Source of the DNA: Komagataeibacter nataicola
Lineage (GTDB): Bacteria; Pseudomonadota; Alphaproteobacteria; Acetobacterales; Acetobacteraceae
Direction: 5' to 3'
Assembly (NCBI RefSeq): GCF_003207795.1
Contig: NZ_NIRT01000001.1
Coordinates: forward strand, 186,001 to 250,000
Length of the DNA: 64,000 nucleotides
Shown here: in pieces, positions 38,451-54,505 of the stretch
Numbering within the stretch: the stretch's first letter is position 1
Layout of the letters: each line of letters opens with the position of its first letter
The notes under the pieces: generated by a model
Told to the model about the DNA's origin: nothing
Databases searched by the model: none
What the model saw: only the letters and a program-made list of their open reading frames with translations
Made by a program: the position numbers and the translations under genes

Positions 38451-39128
38451 TTAGCGCTGCGGGGCCTGTTCGGCGGCGCGACGGTCCTGCGCCAGCGGAT
38501 CATGGGCAAGAATCTCGCCCTTGAAGATCCAGACCTTCACACCACAGGTGCCATAGGTCGTCTTGGCGGTCGCCACACCATAGTCGATGTCCGCACGCAG
38601 AGTATGCAGCGGCACCCGACCTTCACGATACCACTCGACGCGCGCGATTTCCGCGCCGCCAAGACGGCCCGAGCAGTTGATCCGGATACCCTGCGCGCCA
38701 AGGCGCATGGCGGACTGCACGGCGCGCTTCATGGCGCGACGGAAGGCAACGCGGCGCTCGAGCTGCTGGGCGATGTTCTCGGCCACCAGGGTCGCGTCGA
38801 TTTCCGGCTTGCGGATTTCGACGATGTTCAGCGCGACGTCGGTCTTGGCCATGCGGGCCAGATCCTTGCGCAGCACATCGATGTCCTGACCCTTCTTGCC
38901 GATCACCACGCCGGGCCGTGCCGCATAGATGGTCACGCGCGGCTTCTTGGCCGGGCGCTCGATCACCACGCGGGACACGCCGGCACCTGCCAGCTTGCGG
39001 CGCAGGTAGGCGCGCAGCTTCAGGTCATCATGCAGCAGGCGGGCATAGTCCGCATCGGCGTACCAGCGGCTGTCCCATGTCCGGTTAATACCGAGCCGAA
39101 GCCCGATCGGATTAACTTTATGTCCCAT
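38451..39128 (-). CDS. rpsC: 30S ribosomal protein S3
   Basis: A 225-residue mRNA-entry protein. It opens [13 protein letters not shown]; the KH domain has [14 protein letters not shown]; the C-terminal half has [18 protein letters not shown]. Lies three bases after rplV. Confidence 0.98.
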   Translation of the reverse strand: MGHKVNPIGLRLGINRTWDSRWYADADYARLLHDDLKLRAYLRRKLAGAGVSRVVIERPAKKPRVTIYAARPGVVIGKKGQDIDVLRKDLARMAKTDVALNIVEIRKPEIDATLVAENIAQQLERRVAFRRAMKRAVQSAMRLGAQGIRINCSGRLGGAEIARVEWYREGRVPLHTLRADIDYGVATAKTTYGTCGVKVWIFKGEILAHDPLAQDRRAAEQAPQR

Positions 39129-39131
39129 GGA

Positions 39132-39533
39132 TCAGGCCGCCTTTTTTTCGGTTTCAGCTTCGGGCTTCTTTTCGGCCACGACGATGGTCAGGTGGCTGAA
39201 AAACTTCTCGATGCGGGCCGAACGGCCACGACCACGTGCGTGGAAACGACGCATCACGATCGACTTGCCCACCTCAGCGCGGGCAACGACCAGCTGGTCA
39301 ACGTCCAGCTGGTGGTTGTTCTCGGCGTTGGCGATCGCACTTTCCAGCGTCTTCTTGACCTGCTGGGCAATACGACGCTTGGAGAATGTGAGAGTGGCGA
39401 TTGCCTGCGCGGCCGGCTTGTTGCGGATCAGACCCGCAACAAGGTTCAGCTTGCGCGGGCTGATGCGGATGTTCCGCGTCAGCGCCTGCGCCTCGGTTTC
39501 CGCGAGCGTGCGCGGATGCTTAGGCTTGCTCAT
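39132..39533 (-). CDS. rplV: 50S ribosomal protein L22
   Basis: A 133-residue exit-tunnel protein: [18 protein letters not shown] and [20 protein letters not shown]. The basic Lys/Glu tail after residue 122 is an extension over the 110-residue E. coli protein. Two bases after rpsS. Confidence 0.98.
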   Translation of the reverse strand: MSKPKHPRTLAETEAQALTRNIRISPRKLNLVAGLIRNKPAAQAIATLTFSKRRIAQQVKKTLESAIANAENNHQLDVDQLVVARAEVGKSIVMRRFHARGRGRSARIEKFFSHLTIVVAEKKPEAETEKKAA

Positions 39534-39535
39534 GT

Positions 39536-39814
39536 TCAGCCCCGCTTCGCTTTCTTGTCCGAAGAATGACCCGTGAAGGTACGGGTCGGTGAGAACTCAC
39601 CGAACTTGTGCCCCACCATGTTCTCGGAAACCTGCACGGGCAGGAATTTGTGCCCGTTATAGACGCCGAACGTCAGTCCGACGAACTGCGGCAGGATGGT
39701 GGATCGACGCGACCAGATCTTGATCACTTCGTTACGGCCCGACGCGCGCGATGCATCGGCTTTGTTCAGCAGATACCCGTCCACGAACGGGCCCTTCCAG
39801 ACGGAACGTGCCAT
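39536..39814 (-). CDS. rpsS: 30S ribosomal protein S19
   Basis: A 92-residue head protein, identical in length to E. coli S19. It opens [15 protein letters not shown] and ends around [16 protein letters not shown]. Standard position between rplB and rplV. Confidence 0.98.
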   Translation of the reverse strand: MARSVWKGPFVDGYLLNKADASRASGRNEVIKIWSRRSTILPQFVGLTFGVYNGHKFLPVQVSENMVGHKFGEFSPTRTFTGHSSDKKAKRG

Positions 39815-39826
39815 CTTAAATGCCCC

Positions 39827-40657
39827 TTACTTGCCGGTCTTCCGGCGACGGATGATCAGACTGTCCGTACGCTTGTTGACCCTGGTCTTGTAACCCTTAG
39901 TCGGCTTGCCCCATGGCGTAACCGGATGACGCCCACCCGAAGTGCGTCCTTCACCACCACCATGCGGATGGTCAACCGGGTTCATGACAACACCACGGTT
40001 GTGCGGGCGGCGGCCCAGCCAGCGATTGCGGCCGGCCTTGCCCAGGTGCTGGTTCATGTTGTCCGGGTTGGACACGGCACCGATGGTGGCCATGCACTCC
40101 GCGCGAACAACACGCAGCTCACCGGACTGCAGCTTGATCTGGGCATAGCCCATGTCCTTGCCGACCAGCTGTGCATACGTGCCAGCCGAGCGGGCGATCT
40201 TGCCACCAGCACCGGCCTTGAGCTCGATGTTGTGGATGATCGTGCCCACCGGAACGGCAGACAGGGGCATGGCGTTGCCCGGCTTGATATCGGCGCGCGC
40301 ACCGGCGATGACTTCGTCACCCACCTTCAGGCGCTGCGGCGCGATGATGTAGGCCAGCTCGCCATCAGCATACTTGATGAGCGCGATGAACGCCGTACGG
40401 TTGGGATCGTATTCCAGGCGCTCCACCGTGCCGACCACGTCGAACTTGCGACGCTTGAAGTCAACATAACGGTAGGACTGCTTGTGTCCGCCACCGATGA
40501 AACGCGAGGTGGTGCGGCCGTGGTTGTTACGGCCGCCGCTCTTGTTCTTCCCCTCGGTCAGGCCCTTGACGGGCTTGCCTTTCCACAGCTCCTTGCGGTC
40601 GATCAGAACCGTTCCGCGCAGGCTGGGGGTAACTGGATTAAAGTGCTTCAATGCCAT
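39827..40657 (-). CDS. rplB: 50S ribosomal protein L2
   Basis: A 276-residue protein needed for subunit joining and peptidyl transfer. The C-terminal [13 protein letters not shown] holds the conserved His at the transferase region; also [18 protein letters not shown]. Sixteen bases after rplW. Confidence 0.99.
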   Translation of the reverse strand: MALKHFNPVTPSLRGTVLIDRKELWKGKPVKGLTEGKNKSGGRNNHGRTTSRFIGGGHKQSYRYVDFKRRKFDVVGTVERLEYDPNRTAFIALIKYADGELAYIIAPQRLKVGDEVIAGARADIKPGNAMPLSAVPVGTIIHNIELKAGAGGKIARSAGTYAQLVGKDMGYAQIKLQSGELRVVRAECMATIGAVSNPDNMNQHLGKAGRNRWLGRRPHNRGVVMNPVDHPHGGGEGRTSGGRHPVTPWGKPTKGYKTRVNKRTDSLIIRRRKTGK

Positions 40658-40673
40658 TTCTTGTCACCCCGCG

Positions 40674-41009
40674 TCAGACCAGCTTCGCGGTCAGGTCGAT
40701 GGACTGACCTTCTGCAAGCTGAACAAACGCTTTCTTAACATCCGAACGCTGGCCGGGACGTCCCTTGAAGCGCTTGGCTTTCCCCTTCTGGATGAGCGTG
40801 TTCACACCCAGAACCTTCACGCCAAACAGCGTCTCGACCGCAACCTTGATCTCTGGCTTCGTGGCGCTGATCGCGACCTTGAAGCCAACCTGATTCTTCT
40901 CGGAAAGGGCGGTCGCCTTTTCCGTGATCAGGGGGGAGCGGATGATGTCGTACATCGCTTCCCGAGACATACGCTCCGCCTTCTTGCGGATTGCAAGGAT
41001 GTTGGTCAT
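40674..41009 (-). CDS. rplW: 50S ribosomal protein L23
   Basis: A 111-residue tunnel-exit protein and trigger-factor docking site. [15 protein letters not shown] is the family start motif. The start shown overlaps the rplD stop (ATGA) and gives a 13-residue Lys-rich extension; an internal ATG (M-S-R-E-A-M) would give a length nearer E. coli, but the coupling favours the longer form. Confidence 0.95.
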   Translation of the reverse strand: MTNILAIRKKAERMSREAMYDIIRSPLITEKATALSEKNQVGFKVAISATKPEIKVAVETLFGVKVLGVNTLIQKGKAKRFKGRPGQRSDVKKAFVQLAEGQSIDLTAKLV

Positions 41010-41620
41010 GCCAGACGCTCCTTCAGACCCTCAACCCCGGCGCGCGTGATCGCGAGCACATCGTGGTTCAGGATATCGTAGACATTGGCGCCCACCGTCG
41101 GAAGAATGTCGATCTTCGGCAGGTTGCGCGCCGCGCGGCCAAAGTTCTCTTCAACCGCGGCATCCACGATCAGCGCGGATGTCCAGCCCAGGACCTTCAG
41201 CTTCTTGGCCAGCTCGGCCGACTTGCCCGAGGCGGTCGCAGCATCGAGCACCACCAGCTTGCCTTCCGCCGCCTTCTGCGACAGGGCGGAAATCAGGCCA
41301 AGGCGACGCACCTTCTTGGGCAGGTCATAGCCATGGTCACGCACCACGGGGCCATGAACAATACCACCGGTGCGGTACTGCGGCGCACGCAGCGAACCCT
41401 GGCGGGCGCTACCCGTGCCCTTCTGGCGATACGGCTTCTTGGTCGTGCCGGAGACTTCCCCCATGCCCTTGACCTTGTGCGTACCAGCCCGGCGCTTTGC
41501 CAGCTGCCAGTGCACCACACGCGCCAGAATATCCGTGCGCGGCGTTGCGGCGAAAATCTCGTCGGGAAGGCTGGCGGTACCTGCGCTTCCGTTATCGAGG
41601 GTTTTGATCTCGTAATCCAT
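41006..41620 (-). CDS. rplD: 50S ribosomal protein L4
   Basis: A 204-residue tunnel protein; in E. coli also the repressor of the S10 operon. Conserved loop [20 protein letters not shown] and G-P-V-V-R-D-H-G-Y. No E. coli-style S10 leader is obvious: only about 100 nt separate tuf from rpsJ. Confidence 0.98.
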   Translation of the reverse strand: MDYEIKTLDNGSAGTASLPDEIFAATPRTDILARVVHWQLAKRRAGTHKVKGMGEVSGTTKKPYRQKGTGSARQGSLRAPQYRTGGIVHGPVVRDHGYDLPKKVRRLGLISALSQKAAEGKLVVLDAATASGKSAELAKKLKVLGWTSALIVDAAVEENFGRAARNLPKIDILPTVGANVYDILNHDVLAITRAGVEGLKERLA

Positions 41621-41632
41621 TGCCCTCTATCC

Positions 41633-42316
41633 TCAGCCCGCAGCCTCAACCAGGGCCGCCGGATACGGCGCCTCGGCATGACGGGCCTTCTTGATCGCAT
41701 CACGAACGAGAACCGTTTCATTCTTTCCGCCCGGCACGGAGCCGCGGATCATGATCAGGTTCTTTTCGGCGTCAACAGCCGCAACCTCAAGGTTCAGCGT
41801 AGTGATACGCTCGGAACCGAGATGGCCGGCCATCTTCTTGTTCTTGAAAACCTTGCCCGGATCCTGGCGGTTACCCGTGGAACCGTGCGAACGGTGACTG
41901 ATCGAGACACCGTGGGTGGCTTCGAGACCGGCAAAGTTCCAGCGCTTCATCGCGCCGGCAAAACCCTTACCCTTGCTGGTGCCGGTAACGTCCACCTTCT
42001 GCCCCACCACAAAATGGGCGGCGGACAGAGAAGCCCCGACTTCCAGGACGGCGTCATCCGATACACGGAATTCCGCCAGCTTCTTCTTGGGCTCGACCTT
42101 GGCCTTGGCAAAATGGCCGCGGTTCGGCTTGGACACATTTTTGACCTTGGCCTTGCCCGCGCCAAGCTGGACGGCTGTGTAGCCATCACGCTCGGTGGTG
42201 CGAACATCAACCACCTGCAGATCATCAAGCTGCAGGACAGTCACCGGCACATGTGTGCCGTCTTCCTTGAACAGCCGGGTCATACCCAGCTTTTTTGCGA
42301 TCAATCCGGTGCGCAT
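41633..42316 (-). CDS. rplC: 50S ribosomal protein L3
   Basis: A 227-residue protein that starts 23S assembly. The chosen start, [14 protein letters not shown], matches the family; a further 10 codons upstream would run into rpsJ. Contains [14 protein letters not shown] and [15 protein letters not shown], the loop that reaches the peptidyl-transferase centre. Confidence 0.97.
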   Translation of the reverse strand: MRTGLIAKKLGMTRLFKEDGTHVPVTVLQLDDLQVVDVRTTERDGYTAVQLGAGKAKVKNVSKPNRGHFAKAKVEPKKKLAEFRVSDDAVLEVGASLSAAHFVVGQKVDVTGTSKGKGFAGAMKRWNFAGLEATHGVSISHRSHGSTGNRQDPGKVFKNKKMAGHLGSERITTLNLEVAAVDAEKNLIMIRGSVPGGKNETVLVRDAIKKARHAEAPYPAALVEAAG

Positions 42317-42326
42317 CGTCTGGACC

Positions 42327-42635
42327 TTAGAGTTTAATCTCGACATCTACGCCAGCGGCGAGGTCGAGTTTCATGAGAGCGTCCACGGTCTGCGGGGTCG
42401 GCTCGACAATGTCGAGCAGCCGGCGATGGGTCCGAATTTCGAACTGCTCGCGGCTTTTCTTATCCACGTGGGGGGAGCGGTTTACGGTAAACCGTTCAAT
42501 ATGCGTCGGCAGCGGGATAGGACCCCGAACCCGCGCACCCGTACGCTTCGCCGTATTGACGATCTCCTTCGTGCTGTTGTCTAGCACCCGATGATCGTAC
42601 GCCTTCAGGCGAATGCGGATGTTCTGGTTGTCCAT
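42327..42635 (-). CDS. rpsJ: 30S ribosomal protein S10
   Basis: A 102-residue protein that is also NusE, the antitermination factor. It opens [19 protein letters not shown] and has G-P-I-P-L-P-T. First gene of the S10 block; 10 bp before rplC. Confidence 0.98.
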   Translation of the reverse strand: MDNQNIRIRLKAYDHRVLDNSTKEIVNTAKRTGARVRGPIPLPTHIERFTVNRSPHVDKKSREQFEIRTHRRLLDIVEPTPQTVDALMKLDLAAGVDVEIKL

Positions 42636-42691
42636 CTTTCTGTTTCAGTCCAACTTTACCTGATTCGGGGGAACCCGATCCGCAATGGAAA

Positions 42692-42715
42692 CCCGGCCGG
42701 ATTGCTCCGACCGGG
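42692..42715 (-). terminator. Hairpin between tuf and rpsJ
   Basis: CCCGGCCGGA (42692-42701) pairs with TCCGACCGGG (42706-42715) with one G-U pair, giving on the minus strand a 10-bp stem capped by GCAA, a GNRA tetraloop, then TTTCC. The short T-run suggests partial termination or mRNA stabilisation after tuf. Confidence 0.5.
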
Positions 42716-42740
42716 ATGCCACAGTTCAGTTACTGTCCAA

Positions 42741-43931
42741 TCACGCGGTGATGGAAGCAACAACACCTGCACCAACGGTGCGGCCGCCTTCGCGGATAGC
42801 GAAGCGCAGGCCTTCATCCATGGCGATCGGAGCGATCAGCTCGACATCCATGGCGACGTTATCGCCAGGCATGACCATTTCCGTGCCTTCCGGCAGGTGA
42901 ACGACGCCGGTGACGTCGGTCGTGCGGAAATAGAACTGCGGACGATAGTTGGTGAAGAACGGCGTGTGACGGCCACCCTCTTCCTTCGTCAGGATGTAGG
43001 CTTCAGCCTTGAACTTGGTGTGCGGGGTGATCGAACCCGGCTTTGCCAGCACCTGGCCACGCTCAACGTCTTCACGCTTCGTGCCACGCAGCAGCGCGCC
43101 GATGTTGTCACCTGCTTCACCACGATCAAGCAGCTTGCGGAACATTTCCACGCCGGTCACGGTCGTCTTCTGCGTCGGGCGCAGGCCAACGATCTCGATT
43201 TCGTCGCCAACGTTCACGGCGCCACGCTCGACACGGCCCGTCACCACGGTGCCACGGCCCGAGATGGAGAACACGTCTTCGATCGGCATCAGGAACGGAC
43301 GGTCGATCGGACGCTCCGGCTGCGGGATGTACTCATCCACAGCGTTCATCAGGTCCATGACGCGGTTTTCACCAACTTCCGCATCGCCGTCTTCCAGCGT
43401 CACCAGGGCGGAACCCTTGATGATGGGGATATCGTCGCCGGGGAACTGGTAAGCGGAAAGCAGCTCGCGCACTTCCATTTCCACCAGCTCGAGCAGCTCC
43501 GGATCATCAACCTGGTCAACCTTGTTCAGGAAGACGACCAGGGCCGGCACGCCAACCTGACGGGCAAGCAGGATGTGCTCGCGGGTCTGGGGCATCGGGC
43601 CGTCAGCAGCCGACACGACCAGGATCGCGCCGTCCATCTGCGCGGCACCGGTGATCATGTTCTTCACATAGTCAGCATGGCCGGGGCAGTCGACGTGTGC
43701 GTAGTGACGCTTGGCGGTCTCGTACTCGACGTGGGCGGTCGAGATGGTGATGCCACGGGCGCGCTCTTCCGGCGCAGCGTCGATCATGTCGTACGCCTTG
43801 AATTCCGCGCCACCGGCCTTCGCCAGCGTCTTGGTGATAGCAGCGGTCAGCGAGGTCTTGCCGTGATCGACGTGACCAATCGTGCCGATGTTGCAGTGCG
43901 GCTTATTCCGCTCAAATTTAGCCTTTGCCAT
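42741..43931 (-). CDS. tuf: Elongation factor Tu
   Basis: GTPase that delivers aminoacyl-tRNA. The 396-residue protein has G-H-V-D-H-G-K-T (19-26), D-C-P-G-H-A-D-Y and N-K-V-D. It stands 93 bp after rpsG with no fusA between them, and before rpsJ. A GGCCGGT-N6-ACCGGCC hairpin (43996-44015) lies in the short gap. A second tuf copy elsewhere in the genome is possible but cannot be judged here. Confidence 0.98.
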   Translation of the reverse strand: MAKAKFERNKPHCNIGTIGHVDHGKTSLTAAITKTLAKAGGAEFKAYDMIDAAPEERARGITISTAHVEYETAKRHYAHVDCPGHADYVKNMITGAAQMDGAILVVSAADGPMPQTREHILLARQVGVPALVVFLNKVDQVDDPELLELVEMEVRELLSAYQFPGDDIPIIKGSALVTLEDGDAEVGENRVMDLMNAVDEYIPQPERPIDRPFLMPIEDVFSISGRGTVVTGRVERGAVNVGDEIEIVGLRPTQKTTVTGVEMFRKLLDRGEAGDNIGALLRGTKREDVERGQVLAKPGSITPHTKFKAEAYILTKEEGGRHTPFFTNYRPQFYFRTTDVTGVVHLPEGTEMVMPGDNVAMDVELIAPIAMDEGLRFAIREGGRTVGAGVVASITA

Positions 43932-44024
43932 CGTTTTCTCCGTTAACTCGGCCTCGTGCCGAGAGTCGGGTTGGAAAGTTCCGTTTCGGAAGCCGGGCCG
44001 GTGAATAGACCGGCCTGACCGCCT

Positions 44025-44501
44025 TTACCAGCGGTAATGACTGAATGCCTTGTTGGCTTCGGCCATGCGGTGCGTGTCTTCGCGCTTCTTGACCGCGGCG
44101 CCACGATTGTTGACGGCGTCAAGAAGTTCGTTCGACAGGCGATCCTGCATGGTGTTCTCGCCGCGCTTGCGCGAGGCGTCGATCAGCCAGCGGATGGCCA
44201 GCGCCTGACGACGCTCGGCCCGGACTTCGACCGGAACCTGGTAGGTGGCGCCACCAACACGGCGGGAACGCACCTCGACAGCCGGCTTGACGTTGTCCAG
44301 CGCGCTGTGGAACATGACCACAGGGTCGGCCGCGGCACCGCCACGGCGGCGCAGCACCTCAAGGGCGCCATAGACGATCCCTTCAGCGGTGGACTTCTTG
44401 CCGTCGTACATCAGGGCGTTCATGAAACGCGTAATGACGACATCACCAAATTTCGGATCGGGAAGAATCTCGCGCTTGACTGCGCGATGACGGCGACTCA
44501 T
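44025..44501 (-). CDS. rpsG: 30S ribosomal protein S7
   Basis: A 158-residue head protein, primary 16S binder and, in E. coli, repressor of the str operon. Landmarks: [25 protein letters not shown] and the ending A-F-S-H-Y-R-W. Fifteen bases after rpsL. Confidence 0.98.
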   Translation of the reverse strand: MSRRHRAVKREILPDPKFGDVVITRFMNALMYDGKKSTAEGIVYGALEVLRRRGGAAADPVVMFHSALDNVKPAVEVRSRRVGGATYQVPVEVRAERRQALAIRWLIDASRKRGENTMQDRLSNELLDAVNNRGAAVKKREDTHRMAEANKAFSHYRW

Positions 44502-44516
44502 GCCTCGTTATTCCTT

Positions 44517-44888
44517 TTACTTAGGACGCTTCGCGCCATAGAGCGAGCGACGCTGACGACGCTTGGCGATACCCTGGGTGTCCAGAACGCCGCGCAGGAT
44601 GTGATAACGCACGCCAGGAAGATCCTTAACGCGACCACCACGGATCAGGACAACGCTATGTTCCTGGAGGTTATGCCCCTCACCCGGAATATAGCTCACA
44701 ACCTCATAACCGTTGGTCAGGCGTACTTTTGCCACCTTACGCAGAGCCGAGTTCGGCTTCTTCGGTGTGGTTGTGTAAACACGAGTGCAAACGCCACGCT
44801 TCTGCGGACAGCCCTGCAGGGCAGGAACCTTATTGCGTTTGGCTGCGGGTTCGCGACCTTTCGCGATCAACTGGTTGATGGTCGGCAT
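44517..44888 (-). CDS. rpsL: 30S ribosomal protein S12
   Basis: A 123-residue decoding-centre protein. [16 protein letters not shown] contains the Lys pair whose mutation gives streptomycin resistance, and [13 protein letters not shown] the second hot-spot Lys; both are wild type. First gene of the str block, behind a 415-bp region with its own promoter. Confidence 0.98.
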   Translation of the reverse strand: MPTINQLIAKGREPAAKRNKVPALQGCPQKRGVCTRVYTTTPKKPNSALRKVAKVRLTNGYEVVSYIPGEGHNLQEHSVVLIRGGRVKDLPGVRYHILRGVLDTQGIAKRRQRRSLYGAKRPK

Positions 44889-45303
44889 ACGCCTTTCCCG
44901 ATCCTTACAAAATTCGGCCGGCCAACCCCATATCTGGTTGCCGACTGTCGTTCACAACAAAACCCCAACGAATGACAACCATTCGTTCGGGCATCATATT
45001 TACATCCGGCCTGGGCAGCCCGATTCCCGGACTGCGGCACCGCATGTCTGCATGCTGCATTCGACGGCCAACGACGTCTTTCAGACAGGGCTAGCCGAGG
45101 GCGCGTTACCTACGGGCAAACTGACCAAAAGTCAAGCCTTGCGCAGGATTCGCTAGCAGTCTGACGAAACGACTCTGTTCCGCCGGACTCGGAGCACCGC
45201 TCCGTCAGGCTGCTGATACCGCCTGAATCGGATGGTGACAATAGTGCAGCACCGAATCATGCCGGATAACGGTTCCCCGCCATCCGGCATTTCTCTCGTA
45301 TGG
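44889..45303 (-). promoter_or_regulatory. Promoter and long leader before rpsL
   Basis: This 415-bp gene-free stretch holds TTGACT (45130-45135), a 17-bp spacer, TAGGTA (45107-45112) and then ACGCGCC on the minus strand. The roughly 210-nt leader has an AACGAATG/CATTCGTT stem (44967-44974/44980-44987, minus-strand T-rich after it) and a GCATG-TCTG-CATGC hairpin (45042-45055). Just after rpoC lies a 9-bp inverted repeat (45259-45267/45282-45290) without a T-run. Likely a growth-controlled promoter with a ribosomal-protein leader. No coding sequence is evident. Confidence 0.6.
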
Positions 45304-49599
<4,296 letters not shown>

Positions 49600-52500
49600 T
49601 CAGTTACCGCTCTGTTCCAGGTCAACATTCAGGCCAAGGGACTTCAGTTCCTTGATCAGCACGTTGAAGCTTTCCGGAATACCGGCCTCGAAATCATCCT
49701 GCTCGCGCACGATGGCCTCATAGACCTTGGTACGACCGGACACGTCATCCGATTTGACCGTCAGCATTTCCTGCAGCGTGTAGGCGGCGCCGTATGCCTC
49801 GAGCGCCCACACTTCCATCTCACCAAAGCGCTGCCCACCGAACTGCGCCTTACCGCCCAGCGGCTGCTGGGTCACCAGCGAATACGGACCGATGGAACGG
49901 GCATGGATCTTGTCATCAACAAGATGATGCAGCTTGAGCATGTAGATGTAGCCGACCGTGGTCTTGCGCTCGAACGGCTCGCCCGTGCGCCCGTCGATCA
50001 GCTGCGACTGGCCGGACTTGTCCACGCCCGCCCGGGTCAGCATCGCCTCGATGTCGGGGATGGACGCGCCATCGAACACCGGGGTCGCGATCGGCACGCC
50101 CTTGCGCAGGTTGCCGCACAGTTCGAGCAGCTGGCCATCGGTCATGTCACCGATCTGCTCGTCATAAACCGCGTCGCCATAGACCGACTTCAGTTCATCA
50201 AGCAGTTCCTGCCGCTTCTCGCCCGTGCGCTGGTAGTCATTGGCCAGCTGACCGATCTGGCGGCCAATATTGGCGCACGCCCAGCCCAGATGCGTCTCGA
50301 GGATCTGCCCCACGTTCATGCGCGAAGGCACGCCGAGCGGGTTGAGCACGATATCGACCGATGTGCCATCTTCAAGGAACGGCATGTCTTCCACCGGCAC
50401 AACGCGCGAGACGACACCCTTGTTGCCATGACGGCCAGCCATCTTGTCACCCGGCTGCAGCTTGCGCTTTACCGCGACAAAGACCTTGACCATCTTCATC
50501 ACGCCCGGCGGCAGTTCATCACCACGCTGCAGCTTCTCGACCTTGTTGTCGAAGCGGGCCTGGATCTTGGCCACCGCCGCGTCAAACTCACGGCGCAGCG
50601 TCTCGAGTTCCGCCATGACCTCATCGGACACGACAGTGATGTTGCGCCATGCACCGCGCGGATGCTCGGAGAGAACCTCGTCCGTGATCTCGGTGCCCGA
50701 ACGGATGCCCTTGAAGCCTGCACCCGCAGTCTGGCCGATCAGGTGCTCGCGCAGACGGTTGTAGAAGGAACGCTCCTGAATGGCGCGCTCGTCATCACGG
50801 TCCTTGGCGAGGCGTTCGATCTCGGCGCGCTCGATGGCCATTGCGCGCTCGTCCTTGTCCACGCCACGGCGGGAGAAGACGCGCACGTCAACGATGGTGC
50901 CGGTCGTGCCGGGCGGCAGCTTGAGCGAGGTGTCGCGGACGTCGGACGCCTTTTCGCCGAAAATGGCGCGCAGCAGCTTTTCTTCCGGCGTCATCGGGCT
51001 TTCGCCCTTGGGCGTGACCTTGCCGATCAGGATATCGCCGGGGTTCACTTCCGCGCCGACATAGACGATGCCCGCCTCATCGAGGTTGCGCAGGGCTTCC
51101 TCGCCAACATTGGGAATGTCGCGCGTGATCTCTTCCTGGCCCAGCTTGGTGTCGCGGGCCATGACCTCGAATTCCTCGATATGGATCGAGGTAAACACAT
51201 CATCACGCGCGATCCGCTCGGAAATCAGGATCGAATCTTCGAAGTTGTAACCGTTCCAAGGCATGAACGCGACCAGCACGTTGCGGCCCAGCGCCAGTTC
51301 ACCCAGCTCGGTGGAGGGACCATCGGCGATGATCTCGCCCGCACGCACCTGGTCACCCACGCGCACCAGCGGACGCTGGTTGATGCAGGTGGACTGGTTG
51401 GAGCGCATGTATTTGCGCAGGCGGTAGATATCCACGCCCTGCGTCGCACCGGCATCATCGGTGGCGCGCACCACGATACGCGCACCGTCGATCTGGTCCA
51501 CCACGCCATGGCGGCGGGCCACGATGGCGGCGCCGGAATCGTGCGCCACAGCCGCTTCCATGCCCGTGCCGACCAGCGGCGCATCAGAGCGCACCAGTGG
51601 CACCGCCTGACGCTGCATGTTCGAACCCATCAGGGCGCGGTTGGCGTCATCGTTCTCAAGGAACGGAATGAGTGCCGCGGCTACAGAGACAAGCTGCTTG
51701 GGTGACACGTCGCAGGCGGTCACCTCGGTCGGGGGCACCTGGCGGAAGTCGCCGCCACGGCGCACGGAGACCAGGTCATCGGTCAGATGACCCTGCGCGT
51801 CCTGCTTCGCATCGGCCTGGGCGACGATCAGCTTCTCTTCTTCCATGGCGGAAAGATATTTCCAGCCATCCTGAAGCACGCCGTCCTCGACCATGCGGTA
51901 CGGGGTTTCGATAAAGCCGTACTTGTTCACCTTGGCATAGGTGGCCAGCGAGTTGATCAGACCGATGTTCGGGCCTTCCGGCGTCTCGATCGGACAGATG
52001 CGGCCATAATGCGTCGGGTGCACGTCACGGACTTCAAAGCCCGCGCGCTCACGTGTCAGACCACCCGGGCCAAGCGCCGAGAGCCGGCGCTTGTGCGTCA
52101 CTTCCGAGAGCGGGTTGGTCTGGTCCATGAACTGGCTGAGCTGCGAGGAGCCGAAGAACTCGCGCACGGCGGCGGCAGCCGGCTTGGCGTTGATCAGGTC
52201 ATGCGGCATGACCGTATCGATATCGACCGAGCCCATACGCTCGCGGATGGCGCGCTCCATGCGCAGCAGGCCGACGCGGTACTGGTTCTCCATCAGTTCG
52301 CCCACGGAGCGGACACGACGGTTGCCGAGGTTGTCGATATCGTCGATCGCGCCGCGGCCGTCTTTCAGCTCGCACATGATCTTGACGGTGCGCAGAGTGT
52401 CTTCCTTGCGCAGCACGCGCACCGTGTCGGGCACGTCCACGCCAAGGCGCATGTTCATCTTCACGCGGCCCACGGCGGACAGGTCGTAGCGGTCGGGGTC

Positions 52501-53772
52501 GAAGAACAGGCCGGAGAACATCGCTTCCGCCGTCTCGGGCGTGGGCGGCTCGCCGGGGCGCATGACACGGTAGATGTCGGTCAGCGCTTCCTCGCGTGAG
52601 GCGTTCTTGTCCACCGCCAGCGTATTGCGGATCCACGGGCCATTGGCCGCGTCCACCGCCAGCGTGGTCAGCGTGGTCAGGCCTTCGCTCTCGAGTTCCT
52701 CAAGCTTCTGCTCGGTCAGCTCGTCGCCAGCCTCGGCATAGATCTCACCGGTGTGCTCGTTGACGATATCGCTTGCAATGAAGCGGCCGATCAGCCCTGC
52801 GGGGCCGACAAGCACCTCCTTGGTGGTCTCGGCGATCTTGCGGACCATGCGCGCGGTCAGCTTGGCATCGGCCGGCGCCACTTCCTCGCCGGTCTGGGCG
52901 TCGATCAGCGGTTCGAGCAGCTTCTGGCCACGGAAGGCTTCGGCATCGAAACGGCGCGCCCAGCCCTTCTCGGTCTTGGTGAACTCAACCTTGCCGTAGA
53001 AGTAGGACAGGATCTCATCAGGGTCCATGCCCTGGATTTCCATCGACTCCACATCCCCGCCCTCGGCGGCCTTGGCGGCGCGGGCGGCCTCGGAGGCAGC
53101 GCCTTCGAGGGCGTACAGCAGCGTCGTGACCGGCAGCTTGCGCTTGCGGTCGATACGGACGTAGATCAGGTCCTTGCTGTCGAACTCGAAATCAAGCCAC
53201 GAGCCACGATAGGGAATGACACGCGCGGCAAACAGGAACTTGCCCGAGGAGTGGGTCTTGCCCTTGTCATGGTCAAAGAACACACCGGGGCTGCGATGCA
53301 TCTGGCTGACGATGACGCGCTCGGTGCCGTTGATGATGAAGGTGCCGTTATCGGTCATGAGCGGCATGTCGCCCATATAGACCGGCTGTTCCTTGATATC
53401 GCGGATCGAGCGCGATCCGGTATCCTCATCCACATCCCACACGATCAGGCGCAGGATCACCTTCAGCGGGGCGGCAAAGGTCAGCCCGCGCTGGATGCAT
53501 TCCTCAACGTCGTATTTCGGCTCCTCGAGTTCGTAGCTTACGAACTCCAGACGCCCGCGCCCCGCGAAGTCATTGATCGGAAAGACGGAACGGAACACTT
53601 CCTGCAGGCCCGTCGGCGTCCGGCTGTCGGGCGCCACATTCATCTGAAGGAACGTTTCGTAGCTTGCCCGCTGCACGTCAATCAGATTGGGCATCGGAGC
53701 CACTTCGGGTATGTGCCCGAAGCTCTTGCGGATGCGTTTGCGTCCCGTGAACGATTTCGTAATCGCGTTCAT
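49600..53772 (-). CDS. rpoB: RNA polymerase beta subunit
   Basis: A 1390-residue subunit. The rifampicin pocket reads [19 protein letters not shown] and [11 protein letters not shown]; the residues matching E. coli D516, H526 and S531 are wild type, with Thr at the 518 equivalent. Also [15 protein letters not shown]. The 256-bp gap to rplL is rich in hairpins. Confidence 0.98.
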   Translation of the reverse strand: MNAITKSFTGRKRIRKSFGHIPEVAPMPNLIDVQRASYETFLQMNVAPDSRTPTGLQEVFRSVFPINDFAGRGRLEFVSYELEEPKYDVEECIQRGLTFAAPLKVILRLIVWDVDEDTGSRSIRDIKEQPVYMGDMPLMTDNGTFIINGTERVIVSQMHRSPGVFFDHDKGKTHSSGKFLFAARVIPYRGSWLDFEFDSKDLIYVRIDRKRKLPVTTLLYALEGAASEAARAAKAAEGGDVESMEIQGMDPDEILSYFYGKVEFTKTEKGWARRFDAEAFRGQKLLEPLIDAQTGEEVAPADAKLTARMVRKIAETTKEVLVGPAGLIGRFIASDIVNEHTGEIYAEAGDELTEQKLEELESEGLTTLTTLAVDAANGPWIRNTLAVDKNASREEALTDIYRVMRPGEPPTPETAEAMFSGLFFDPDRYDLSAVGRVKMNMRLGVDVPDTVRVLRKEDTLRTVKIMCELKDGRGAIDDIDNLGNRRVRSVGELMENQYRVGLLRMERAIRERMGSVDIDTVMPHDLINAKPAAAAVREFFGSSQLSQFMDQTNPLSEVTHKRRLSALGPGGLTRERAGFEVRDVHPTHYGRICPIETPEGPNIGLINSLATYAKVNKYGFIETPYRMVEDGVLQDGWKYLSAMEEEKLIVAQADAKQDAQGHLTDDLVSVRRGGDFRQVPPTEVTACDVSPKQLVSVAAALIPFLENDDANRALMGSNMQRQAVPLVRSDAPLVGTGMEAAVAHDSGAAIVARRHGVVDQIDGARIVVRATDDAGATQGVDIYRLRKYMRSNQSTCINQRPLVRVGDQVRAGEIIADGPSTELGELALGRNVLVAFMPWNGYNFEDSILISERIARDDVFTSIHIEEFEVMARDTKLGQEEITRDIPNVGEEALRNLDEAGIVYVGAEVNPGDILIGKVTPKGESPMTPEEKLLRAIFGEKASDVRDTSLKLPPGTTGTIVDVRVFSRRGVDKDERAMAIERAEIERLAKDRDDERAIQERSFYNRLREHLIGQTAGAGFKGIRSGTEITDEVLSEHPRGAWRNITVVSDEVMAELETLRREFDAAVAKIQARFDNKVEKLQRGDELPPGVMKMVKVFVAVKRKLQPGDKMAGRHGNKGVVSRVVPVEDMPFLEDGTSVDIVLNPLGVPSRMNVGQILETHLGWACANIGRQIGQLANDYQRTGEKRQELLDELKSVYGDAVYDEQIGDMTDGQLLELCGNLRKGVPIATPVFDGASIPDIEAMLTRAGVDKSGQSQLIDGRTGEPFERKTTVGYIYMLKLHHLVDDKIHARSIGPYSLVTQQPLGGKAQFGGQRFGEMEVWALEAYGAAYTLQEMLTVKSDDVSGRTKVYEAIVREQDDFEAGIPESFNVLIKELKSLGLNVDLEQSGN

Positions 53773-54028
53773 CGCCTATCCAGCCCCCATCCACACAGGC
53801 CCGCACGGTCGTGACATGGTCATGTCACGCGGACTGCGCGGCCCTTGAAAATCCTTGGCAGGTCGGCCGGGCCTGCGCCCGACCAACCTTTCACTACCGC
53901 CAAAGGCACCCGAAGCCTCGCGGCCAGGGTGCCTGTAACGCCCAAGGGGGCGGAAACCAGACGGTTTCCACCCTCACCTGAACAATCAGCCTGAGTGCGT
54001 CATAAACGACGCATCCCGATTGGCCAAC
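53773..54028 (-). promoter_or_regulatory. Structured rplL-rpoB spacer
   Basis: At least three hairpins lie in this 256-bp spacer: TGCGTC/GACGCA (53996-54001/54008-54013) right after rplL, GGAAACC/GGTTTCC with a tetraloop (53952-53958/53963-53969), and GTGACATG/CATGTCAC with 2-nt spacing (53811-53818/53821-53828) near the rpoB start. In E. coli this spacer holds an attenuator and an RNase III site; an analogous role is inferred. Confidence 0.5.
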
Positions 54029-54403
54029 TTATTTGATTTCGACCGAAGCGCCGTTGTCTTCAAGGGTCTTCTTGATCTTCTCGGCTTCATCCTTGCTGGC
54101 GCCTTCCTTGATGGTCTTGGGCGCGCCCTCGACCAGGTCCTTGGCTTCCTTCAGGCCCAGACCGGTGATCGCACGGATTTCCTTAATCACGTTGATCTTC
54201 TTGTCGCCAGCCTTGGTCAGGACAACGTCAAACTCGGTCTTCTCTTCTGCCGGAGCAGCGCCAGCGCCCGGAGCGGCAACAGCAACAGCAGCCGGAGCAG
54301 CGGCGGAAACGCCCCACTTCTCTTCGAGCAGCTTGGACAGCTCAGCCGCTTCCAGAACGGTCAGGGCGGACAGGTCTTCAACAATCTTGTTCAGATCGGC
54401 CAT
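54029..54403 (-). CDS. rplL: 50S ribosomal protein L7/L12
   Basis: A 124-residue stalk protein that recruits translation GTPases. Dimerisation domain, Ala/Gly/Pro hinge ([15 protein letters not shown]) and the C-terminal [17 protein letters not shown]. Separated from rplJ by 102 bp. Confidence 0.98.
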   Translation of the reverse strand: MADLNKIVEDLSALTVLEAAELSKLLEEKWGVSAAAPAAVAVAAPGAGAAPAEEKTEFDVVLTKAGDKKINVIKEIRAITGLGLKEAKDLVEGAPKTIKEGASKDEAEKIKKTLEDNGASVEIK

Positions 54404-54505
54404 GATATTGGTCTTCCTAATTTATACACTGGTTGGCACGACACAATCCCGTTTTTAGGGAAAATGCCGTTTTGTTGATAGCCCGGCGGGCCGGGCCATG
54501 GGGTC

